Below are positions 1-6,824 of a stretch of DNA of 64,000 bases, one piece after another (position 1 is the stretch's first letter; every line of letters begins with the position of its first letter). Both the position numbers and the translations under genes were made by a program. Source of the DNA: Pontibacterium granulatum (GTDB taxonomy: Bacteria; Pseudomonadota; Gammaproteobacteria; Pseudomonadales; Balneatricaceae); the NCBI RefSeq assembly GCF_029961155.1, contig NZ_JASBRH010000021.1, positions 1-64,000 on the forward strand, read 5' to 3'. Below the pieces are notes generated by a model. The model had not been told where the DNA came from. It did not search any database and worked only from the letters and a program-made list of their open reading frames with translations.

Positions 1-21
1 AGTAATTTAAGGGGTGATCTA

Positions 22-963
22 ATGGCTATTCTGGTTATTGCAGAACACGACAATAGCACCCTGAAAGGTGCAACTCTGAACGCAGTTACCGCCGCCTCTC
101 AGATGGGCGATGACCTGCACGTACTGGTCGCAGGTGCCGGTTGTGGCGCGGTGGCTGAAGCCGCGGCACAGGTGGCAGGCGTCAGCAAAGTACTGGTTGC
201 TGATGCGGCCGCCTACGCGCATCAGCTGGCCGAGAACCTGTCCAAGCTGGTGGCCCAATTAGCGAAAGAGAGCGGGCAAGACTACAGCCACATCGTATCG
301 CCAGCGACGACTACCGGCAAAAACTTCCTGCCACGCGTCGCGGCATTGCTGGACGTGGCGCAGATCTCCGACATCACTGCGGTAGAAGCGGCGGATACGT
401 TCCAGCGCCCAATTTACGCGGGCAACGCCATTGCGACCGTTCAGTCCCTGGATGCGATCAAAGTGATCACCGTGCGGGGTACTGCATTTGATGCAGCGGC
501 TACCGAAGGCGGTTCCGCCGCGGTTGAAGCGGTGGGTTCCGTACACGATGCCGGTATCTCCAGCTTTGTCGGCGAAGAGATGGCGGTATCCGACCGTCCA
601 GAACTGACCGCTGCAAAAGTGGTGATCTCCGGTGGTCGCGGTATGGGCAACGGCGAAAACTTCGCCCTGCTGGAAAAAGTGGCCGACAAGCTGGGCGCAG
701 CGGTGGGTGCCTCCCGTGCCGCGGTGGATGCTGGCTTCGTACCGAACGATATGCAGGTCGGTCAGACCGGTAAGATCGTTGCGCCTGAACTGTACATCGC
801 GGTGGGTATCTCCGGTGCCATCCAGCACCTGGCGGGTATGAAAGACTCCAAGGTCATCGTCGCGATCAACAAAGACGAAGAAGCACCGATCTTCTCCGTG
901 GCTGACTACGGTCTGGTGGCGGATCTGTTTGAAGCCGTGCCGGAACTGGAAGGCAAACTGTAA
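22..963 (+). CDS. etfA: Electron transfer flavoprotein subunit alpha
   Basis: This is the FAD-binding alpha subunit of the ETF heterodimer. It accepts electrons from acyl-CoA and other flavin dehydrogenases and passes them to ETF-ubiquinone oxidoreductase. The 313-residue length is normal for the family. The C-terminal half carries the ETF-alpha FAD signature, including SGGRGMG near residue 205, [17 protein letters not shown] near 250 and [10 protein letters not shown] near 267. The start is the ATG after an AAGGGG ribosome site at positions 9-14. The partner etfB presumably lies just outside the left edge (inference). The next gene is the membrane acceptor of this ETF, so the pathway is contiguous. 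Confidence 0.97.
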   Translation: MAILVIAEHDNSTLKGATLNAVTAASQMGDDLHVLVAGAGCGAVAEAAAQVAGVSKVLVADAAAYAHQLAENLSKLVAQLAKESGQDYSHIVSPATTTGKNFLPRVAALLDVAQISDITAVEAADTFQRPIYAGNAIATVQSLDAIKVITVRGTAFDAAATEGGSAAVEAVGSVHDAGISSFVGEEMAVSDRPELTAAKVVISGGRGMGNGENFALLEKVADKLGAAVGASRAAVDAGFVPNDMQVGQTGKIVAPELYIAVGISGAIQHLAGMKDSKVIVAINKDEEAPIFSVADYGLVADLFEAVPELEGKL

Positions 964-989
964 GTCGCTCCCGAGCCGTTAACCTTTCC

Positions 990-1067
990 GTAGGTTGGCC
1001 TTCGCAACGCGAAGCCCAACACACAGGTAAATCGTTGTTGGGCATTGCTGCGCAATGGCCAACCTAC
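990..1067. repeat. GTAGGTTGG-type palindromic intergenic repeat
   Basis: An inverted repeat fills the gap between etfA and the ETF oxidoreductase. The outer arms GTAGGTTGGCC (990-1000) and GGCCAACCTAC (1057-1067) enclose two smaller hairpins, TTCGCAACGCGAA and ATTGCTGCGCAAT. The same family recurs at 26138-26173 and 48865-48930. The GTAG head on each arm matches the rule for REP elements associated with RAYT transposases. Confidence 0.85.
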
Positions 1068-1104
1068 GGGATGCCGTATTGGCTCATTTTTGTGAGGTAT
1101 TCAT

Positions 1105-2766
1105 ATGCGCGAATCCATGGAATTTGATGTTGTCATCGTTGGTGCCGGCCCATCTGGCCTGTCGGCGGCGTGCCGCTTGATGCAGCAGGCGCAGGCCGCG
1201 GAGCAGGACCTAACGGTCTGCGTGGTGGAAAAAGGCTCCGAAGTGGGCGCCCATATCCTGTCCGGTGCGATCATTGAGCCGCGTGCCCTGAATGAACTGT
1301 TTTCGGACTGGAAAGAGCAGGGTGCGCCGCTGAATACGCCGGTCACTGAAGACCAGTTGTTCTTGCTGAAAAGCGAAGTAAAAGCCCAGAAGCTGCCGAA
1401 CCTGGTGGTGCCGAAGACCATGCACAACCACGGCAACTACATCGCCAGCCTGGGGAACCTGTGCCGTTGGCTGGCCGAGCAGGCGGAACAGCTGGGTGTG
1501 GAGATCTTCCCGGGCTTTGCCGCGGCCGAGATCCTCTACCGTGAGGACGGCTCCGTCAAAGGCATTGCCACCGGTGACATGGGCATCAGCGAAACCGGCG
1601 CGCAGAAAGGCAGCTATATGCCGGGCATGGAGCTGCACGCCAAATACACCCTGTTTGCCGAAGGCTGCCGGGGTCACCTGGGTAAAGAGTTGTACGCCAA
1701 GTTTGATCTGGATGCTGACGCAGACGCCCAGCACTACGGGATTGGCATCAAGGAGCTGTGGGACATCGATCCGGCGCAGCACGCGCCAGGATTGGTGTTG
1801 CACGGATCCGGTTGGCCGCTGGAGAAAGACACCAGCGGTGGTTTCTTCCTCTACCACACCGAAAACAACCAGGTGGTGGTGGGGCTGATCATAGACCTGA
1901 ACTACGCCAACCCGCACCTCAGTCCGTTTGATGAGTTCCAGCGCCTCAAGCACCATCCGGTCCTCAAGCAGTATCTGGATGGCGGCAAGCGTGTCTCCTA
2001 CGGTGCACGCGCCATCGCCAAGGGCGGCTTTAACGCGCTGCCGAAGATGACCTTCCCGGGTGGTCTGGTGATCGGCTGTAACGCGGGCACCCTGAACTTC
2101 GCCAAGATCAAAGGCACTCATACCGCCATGAAGTCCGGTATGTTGGCCGCAGAAGCCGTCTTTGACGCGATCAGCGGTGGCTGTGAAGGCGGCAACGAAC
2201 TGACCGGCTTTACGGAGCGCTTCAAGGATTCCTGGTTGTACGATGAGCTGTACCGTACCCGCAACTTCGGTCCGGCGATGCACAAGTTCGGCCCGATGCT
2301 GGGCGGTGCCTTCAACTTTATCGACCAGAACCTCTTTGGCGGTAAACTGCCGGTCACCCTGCGTGATAACCATGTTGATTATGCCCAGCTGAAACCGGCG
2401 GACCAGTTTACGCCGATCAACTACCCGAAACCGGATGGCAAACTCAGCTTCGACAAGCTCTCCTCGGTGTTCCTGTCGAATACCAACCACGAGGAAGACC
2501 AGCCGTGTCACCTCAAACTGAGTGACGCCGATCTGCCGCTGAACAAGAACCTGCCACTGTATGCAGAACCTGCACAGCGCTACTGCCCTGCGGGGGTGTA
2601 CGAAGTGGTCGAGGACGACGCTCTTGAAGGGAAGGGGGGACAGCGCTTCCAGATCAATGGCCAGAACTGCCTGCACTGTAAAACCTGTGATATCAAGGAT
2701 CCGGCCCAGAACATCACCTGGGTAACCCCGGAAGGGGGCGGTGGTCCCAATTACCCGAATATGTAA
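1105..2766 (+). CDS. Electron transfer flavoprotein-ubiquinone oxidoreductase
   Basis: Membrane-associated FAD/4Fe-4S enzyme that oxidises reduced ETF and reduces ubiquinone, linking fatty acid and amino acid oxidation to respiration. The FAD-binding motif VVIVGAGPSGLSAA lies at about residues 8-21. A C-terminal ferredoxin-like part carries the cluster cysteines in RYCPAG and NCLHCKTCDIKDP, followed by the family ending EGGGGPNYPNM. The 553-residue length is typical. The start ATG at 1105 has GTGAGG at 1092-1097. A second in-frame ATG at 1117 is a less likely start. It follows etfA and ends at a strong terminator. Confidence 0.97.
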   Translation: MRESMEFDVVIVGAGPSGLSAACRLMQQAQAAEQDLTVCVVEKGSEVGAHILSGAIIEPRALNELFSDWKEQGAPLNTPVTEDQLFLLKSEVKAQKLPNLVVPKTMHNHGNYIASLGNLCRWLAEQAEQLGVEIFPGFAAAEILYREDGSVKGIATGDMGISETGAQKGSYMPGMELHAKYTLFAEGCRGHLGKELYAKFDLDADADAQHYGIGIKELWDIDPAQHAPGLVLHGSGWPLEKDTSGGFFLYHTENNQVVVGLIIDLNYANPHLSPFDEFQRLKHHPVLKQYLDGGKRVSYGARAIAKGGFNALPKMTFPGGLVIGCNAGTLNFAKIKGTHTAMKSGMLAAEAVFDAISGGCEGGNELTGFTERFKDSWLYDELYRTRNFGPAMHKFGPMLGGAFNFIDQNLFGGKLPVTLRDNHVDYAQLKPADQFTPINYPKPDGKLSFDKLSSVFLSNTNHEEDQPCHLKLSDADLPLNKNLPLYAEPAQRYCPAGVYEVVEDDALEGKGGQRFQINGQNCLHCKTCDIKDPAQNITWVTPEGGGGPNYPNM

Positions 2767-2830
2767 GCGGCTACCAGCCCTTACTTTTCCTCTCTTTGCT
2801 GTTGTGAGTCCGTTAGCTCGCACATCCTTT

Positions 2831-2865
2831 GTCAGGTGCCGTTTTGACGGCGCCTGACCTTTTTC
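2831..2865 (+). terminator. Rho-independent terminator of the etf genes
   Basis: A 12-bp stem, 2831-2842 pairing with 2847-2858 with one G-T wobble, has a four-base loop and a T-rich tail (CCTTTTTCC). Confidence 0.88.
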
Positions 2866-2880
2866 CTGACCTTTTAACGA

Positions 2881-3516
2881 ATGTTGCCGGACAAGATTAT
2901 GAGGGTATTCAAGACTATTCTGGTTGTGGCTCCAGATGAGCTGTATCGCCAAGGCGTAAAAATCGCTCTGACCCAAGGTGAACCTGTAAAACACCCCGAG
3001 TTTGCAGAAGCGGAAAAGCTGACAGCCAAACATGTTTTGCAGGCTTGGGACTTGATCATACTGTGCGAGCACACCGTAACGCAGGGGCGAATGCGTACGC
3101 TTCGACAGCTGATCAGCGCAACTGACGTGCCTGTACTGGTGATTTCAGATCATATGGGACCTGATTCGCTCTATAAAAGTCGTCGAATTGGCGCGCAGGG
3201 GCTGGTGTTCAGTTATTCCGGACTGGTCGAGGTCTACCGTGTTGCAAACAAACTGCTGAGTGGTCAACACCATTGGCCCGTTGTTAGGGAAAGATCCAAC
3301 TTAAAAGATTCTTCACGGGCTCAAAGGACGTTACCTAAACCGCCGAAACTTACCGAGCGGCAGGAGCAAGTGCTGGAGTATGTGAGGGTGGGATTGTCGA
3401 ATAAGCAGATCGGCTATCAGATGAATCTCTCGGAAAGCACTGTTAAATCGCATTTGGCCGTGGTGTTTCGTAAATACGACGTGTCTACGCGCACTAAACT
3501 GGTCGCAAAATTATAA
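2881..3516 (+). CDS. LuxR-family transcriptional regulator with degenerate receiver
   Basis: A NarL-like response regulator layout in 211 residues: an N-terminal receiver-like fold and a C-terminal LuxR helix-turn-helix (LTERQEQVLEYV ... NKQIGYQMNLSESTVKSHL, about residues 157-205). The receiver has lost its chemistry. The acidic pair is replaced by A-P in VVAPDELYRQG, the phospho-acceptor Asp is C in LIILCEHT, and the conserved Lys is S in VFSYSG. It should therefore work without phosphorylation (inference). Linker residues LLSGQHHWPVVRE sit where VpsT/CsgD-type regulators bind c-di-GMP, but the known W-[FLM]-[TS]-R motif is not matched. An in-frame ATG at 2899 is an alternative start. Target genes are unknown. 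Confidence 0.85.
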   Translation: MLPDKIMRVFKTILVVAPDELYRQGVKIALTQGEPVKHPEFAEAEKLTAKHVLQAWDLIILCEHTVTQGRMRTLRQLISATDVPVLVISDHMGPDSLYKSRRIGAQGLVFSYSGLVEVYRVANKLLSGQHHWPVVRERSNLKDSSRAQRTLPKPPKLTERQEQVLEYVRVGLSNKQIGYQMNLSESTVKSHLAVVFRKYDVSTRTKLVAKL

Positions 3517-3525
3517 GGGCTGAAT

Positions 3526-4428
3526 TTAACGTCCGCTTCTGGTCGAACGAAACTCTGTGGGTGTCAGATTCACATTACGTTTAAAGAACTTGATGAAATT
3601 GGTAGCTTCGGAAAACCCGAGATAGTGGGCGATCTCGGCTACCGATGCACCACTGTGCGCAAGCATCCTTTTCCCTTCCAGTGCGATACGGTGATCGATC
3701 ACCACTTTGGCACTGTATCCTTCGATCTCAAGACAGGCTCTGCTCAGCGTGCTGGTAGCGTACCCCAGCCGTTTGGCATAAAACTGTAGCGCGTGTTCGA
3801 CGCGGTAATGCTGTTCCAGCAACTCAATAAACATTTTGTACTTTTCGTAGCCAACGGTGCGTTTGGTCTGGCTTTGAACCAGATCATGCTGAAAACAGGC
3901 CAGGCGAAACAGCAGGGCCAACAGTTCATGGCGAATCAAAGAGATTTCCAGCTCACTGCCATCAAAGCCTGCGATATCGCTCTCCAGTCGACCGATTATC
4001 TGCTCCAGATTGGTTCGCAACTCATCGCCCAGCTGCGTTTGGGGCTGCCAGTCGAATAGGGTAAGCAGTTCCAGTTCGCGGGTATGGGAAACGGCGGCGT
4101 CGAACGGCAACGCTGTGGGGTCGACCAGGACAATCTGTGCCTCCACCTCTGGAGTTGGATGCCATTGTTGGACCTGACCGGGTCTGACCACCACCAGTGA
4201 GCCTTGCGGCAGCGTGTAGTCCACGAAGTCGAGCGTATGGATCATATCTCCCGAAGTAACCATCAGCAGCAGGTAGAGTTCTACCCGTTCGGGTAGCGTC
4301 AGGCGCTCATCCGGTACCTTTTTCTTCAAATCACTGAATGACAACACCTCAACGCCAATAGAATTTAACTTCCTGTTTTCAAAGCGGGTCTTTCTAAGTG
4401 GGGTTGCTTCAACTGTATTCGTTGCCAT
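3526..4428 (-). CDS. AraC-family transcriptional regulator
   Basis: A 300-residue protein with an N-terminal cupin-like sensing half (GSLVVVRPGQVQQWHP near residue 75) and a C-terminal double helix-turn-helix of the AraC/XylS family. The family signature is visible in VAEIAHYLGFSEATNFIKFFKRN followed by TPTEFR near the end. It is divergent from the periplasmic SnoaL-like gene across about 140 bp and is the obvious candidate regulator of that gene (inference from position). The inducer cannot be deduced. The AraC gene and the upstream LuxR-type gene converge with only 9 bp between their stops. Confidence 0.92.
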   Translation of the reverse strand: MATNTVEATPLRKTRFENRKLNSIGVEVLSFSDLKKKVPDERLTLPERVELYLLLMVTSGDMIHTLDFVDYTLPQGSLVVVRPGQVQQWHPTPEVEAQIVLVDPTALPFDAAVSHTRELELLTLFDWQPQTQLGDELRTNLEQIIGRLESDIAGFDGSELEISLIRHELLALLFRLACFQHDLVQSQTKRTVGYEKYKMFIELLEQHYRVEHALQFYAKRLGYATSTLSRACLEIEGYSAKVVIDHRIALEGKRMLAHSGASVAEIAHYLGFSEATNFIKFFKRNVNLTPTEFRSTRSGR

Positions 4429-4568
4429 ATGGGACTTTTACATTTTGCTCGATTTTGATCATTAATTGCGTCTAGCTTACCTCGTTGCCTAGAGGTCTGT
4501 CAGAGATAATTTTTCCATCACATACGTTATCAACATCGGCTCGGAAAGAGTCGATACCGGGAGGAAAT

Positions 4569-5453
4569 ATGCGTCTCTTATCTCGTACACCATTTAAAGC
4601 GGTTGTCGCACTGAGTGCCGTTTTGCTGAGTGGATCTGTAATGGCGGGCAGTGCTATGAACGATACGATGGGCGTGTCGAACAAAACCAAAGTGGTTGAA
4701 CTGCTGAAAAGCATCGAAACCGGTGATGCAGGTCCGGTGGCTTACATTAACCCTGAGAAGTATATCCAGCACAATTTGGCTGTAGCCGACGGTTTGGCAA
4801 GTTTCGGGGCAGTCTTGCAGGCATTGCCAAAAGGCTCTGCGAAAGCGGATACCGTGCGAGTATTCCAGGACGGTGACTACGTTGTTGCGCATACCACGTA
4901 CAATTTCTTTGGTCCCAAGGTTGGTTTTGACGTCTTTCGCTTTGAAGAGGGCAAAATTGTCGAGCACTGGGATAACCTGCAGGAGATCGCGCCGGCAAAC
5001 CCAAGTGGACGCACGCAGCTGGATGGCCCTACTGCTGTGACGGATCTGGATAAAACCGAGCAGAACAAAGCGATTGTCACTGATTTTGTACAGTCGATCC
5101 TGATTAAGGGCGAGATGGAGAAAATCTCACAGTTTATCGACGGAGGGGACGATCAGTATCTGCAGCACAACCCCGGTGTTGCGGATGGGTTGAATGGCCT
5201 GGGACAGGCGCTGCAAGCATTGGCTGACCAAGGAATGCCGATGGTATTCACCAAGAATCACAAAATACTGGGAGAAGGTAATTTTGTGCTGTCGATCAGC
5301 GAAGGGCAGTTCCTGAATCAACACGTGGCTTTTTATGATCTGTTCCGCCTGGATAACGGCAAAATCGTTGAGCACTGGGACACCATTGAGGCAATCCCTC
5401 TGCGTACCGAGTGGAAGAACGACAACGGCAAGTTCGGTTTTGTAGCCCGATAA
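4569..5453 (+). CDS. Exported protein with two SnoaL-like (NTF2-fold) domains
   Basis: The ATG at 4569 is chosen because GGGAGGAAAT lies directly upstream and because it opens a clear signal peptide (basic RLLSRTPFK, hydrophobic core, SVMA cleavage near residue 28). The mature part is an internal duplication. Residues about 38-150 and 165-290 each contain the pattern YIQHN/YLQHNPGVADGL, then DVFRFEEGKIVEHWDN or DLFRLDNGKIVEHWDT. That is the SnoaL-like polyketide cyclase or NTF2 fold. Such domains bind or isomerise small molecules, and the substrate here is unknown. An intrinsic terminator follows and the AraC-type regulator is divergent. Confidence 0.85.
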   Translation: MRLLSRTPFKAVVALSAVLLSGSVMAGSAMNDTMGVSNKTKVVELLKSIETGDAGPVAYINPEKYIQHNLAVADGLASFGAVLQALPKGSAKADTVRVFQDGDYVVAHTTYNFFGPKVGFDVFRFEEGKIVEHWDNLQEIAPANPSGRTQLDGPTAVTDLDKTEQNKAIVTDFVQSILIKGEMEKISQFIDGGDDQYLQHNPGVADGLNGLGQALQALADQGMPMVFTKNHKILGEGNFVLSISEGQFLNQHVAFYDLFRLDNGKIVEHWDTIEAIPLRTEWKNDNGKFGFVAR

Positions 5454-5486
5454 GCTATTAAGCCTTTAGCTCAAATTTATCCCTCC

Positions 5487-5514
5487 AAAGTCGCCTTTCT
5501 TATGGCGACTTTTT
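5487..5514 (+). terminator. Rho-independent terminator after the SnoaL-like gene
   Basis: The stem AAAGTCGCC (5487-5495) pairs with GGCGACTTT (5504-5512), with a short loop and a T-run continuing to 5514. Confidence 0.85.
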
Positions 5515-5699
5515 GCGTTCTGCTAGCAGTGGTTTGGTGTTCACATCACTTTATCTAAAATTTGTTGGACAAACTCACAGCGAATATCGGGTTATTACCT
5601 ATAATCCTATTTCAAGAACTGCGTTTAACCGGTATCTTGTATATCAATCAGGCTGTACCGCCTATGAGGGCGGGTAAAACTGACAGGAGGTTGGTCACC

Positions 5700-6824
5700 A
5701 TGTCCAGGTTTGTTTCCCATATCTGCGCGCTTGCCGTTGTTGCTGTGTGTGTCGTTATCACTCCGATAGCACAGGCTTCGGAAGATTATATGCGCATAGA
5801 TGAGTATCTTCGTCTCCATCCGGAAGAGCGGGATACAATGGATCAATTCTCTGAACTGGTGCGCGCGCCTGCCATTCCTGTAACAGCCCAACTGGATCGC
5901 CCGGTACGCATTGCGGTGATCTACCCGGGGTTGCAAAAGTCCGATTACTGGCGCCGCAGTTTAACTTCGTTTGAGCACCGTCTGCGAAGTTTAAAGTTAC
6001 CCTATGAATTAAAATCCTTTTTATCCCGACCATCTGTGGACGCGGCACTGCAGCGCCAGCAGTTGTCAGAGGCGCTTAAATGGGAGCCGGATTACCTGGT
6101 CTTCACCCTAGATATAGCACCCCAAAGCCGCATGATTGAGCGCTTGATTGCCCGGGGTAAGCCTAAGCTGATTTTGCAGAATGTGACGACACCGCTGATC
6201 CGTTGGCAGAAACGCCAGCCGTTCCTGTATGTGGGCTTTGACCACGCTGAGGGCACCAAGCTGATGGCGGACTGGATGCTTCGCAAAACCGATTACAGCG
6301 GTGAATACCTGATGCTCTACTTTTCTCCCGGCTACGTCAGTCAGATGCGGGGTGATACCTTCGCCAACCAGGCGGCTAAGCATCCGGATATCAAGCAGGT
6401 TGCCGCCTTCTATACCGATGGCGACCGCGCAAAAGCCTATGAGGCAACAGTCAGAACGCTGGAGAAACATCCGGACATCAAGATGATCTTTGCCAACTCC
6501 ACCGATGTAGCACTGGGTGCGCTTCAGGCACTGAAAGAGGTTAACCGCACCGATATATTGTTGAATGGTTGGGGTGGTGGTGACGCCGAACTCGCCGTGC
6601 TCAGCAAGCAGGGGCTGGATGTTACGGTAATGCGCATGAACGACGACAATGGCGTCGCTATGGCTGAAGCGATTAAGCTGGATCAGCAGAACGAAGCGAA
6701 CCGTGTGCCGCAAATCTATTCCGGAGATATTGTCCTGCTCGACAACAACCAGTCTGCCGAAGAGGTTCAGATACTGAAGCAGAGGGCCTTTCGACTGAGC
6801 GAACTACCTTTAGAGGCTCAGTAA
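5700..6824 (+). CDS. luxP-like: LuxP-like periplasmic AI-2-binding protein
   Basis: A periplasmic sugar-binding-fold protein of 374 residues. The start ATG 5700 follows AGGAGG, and a signal peptide ends at about AQA (residue 26). The residues that contact boron-AI-2 in Vibrio harveyi LuxP, as recalled from the family, all occur here with a constant offset of two: Q79, S81 and W84 in LQKSDYW, N161, R217 in MRGDTF, T268 in NSTDVALG, W291 in NGWGGGDAEL and R312 in VMRMNDD. This strongly supports AI-2 binding rather than generic sugar uptake. No ABC transporter genes are adjacent. Instead a membrane GGDEF-EAL protein begins at the very next base after the stop, implying a receptor/co-sensor pair. 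Confidence 0.9.
   Translation: MSRFVSHICALAVVAVCVVITPIAQASEDYMRIDEYLRLHPEERDTMDQFSELVRAPAIPVTAQLDRPVRIAVIYPGLQKSDYWRRSLTSFEHRLRSLKLPYELKSFLSRPSVDAALQRQQLSEALKWEPDYLVFTLDIAPQSRMIERLIARGKPKLILQNVTTPLIRWQKRQPFLYVGFDHAEGTKLMADWMLRKTDYSGEYLMLYFSPGYVSQMRGDTFANQAAKHPDIKQVAAFYTDGDRAKAYEATVRTLEKHPDIKMIFANSTDVALGALQALKEVNRTDILLNGWGGGDAELAVLSKQGLDVTVMRMNDDNGVAMAEAIKLDQQNEANRVPQIYSGDIVLLDNNQSAEEVQILKQRAFRLSELPLEAQ

Noticed and set aside
1210-3072. A 620-residue minus-strand open frame opposite the ETF oxidoreductase
   Set aside because: Antisense shadow. It crosses the strong terminator at 2831-2865 and has no recognisable domain.
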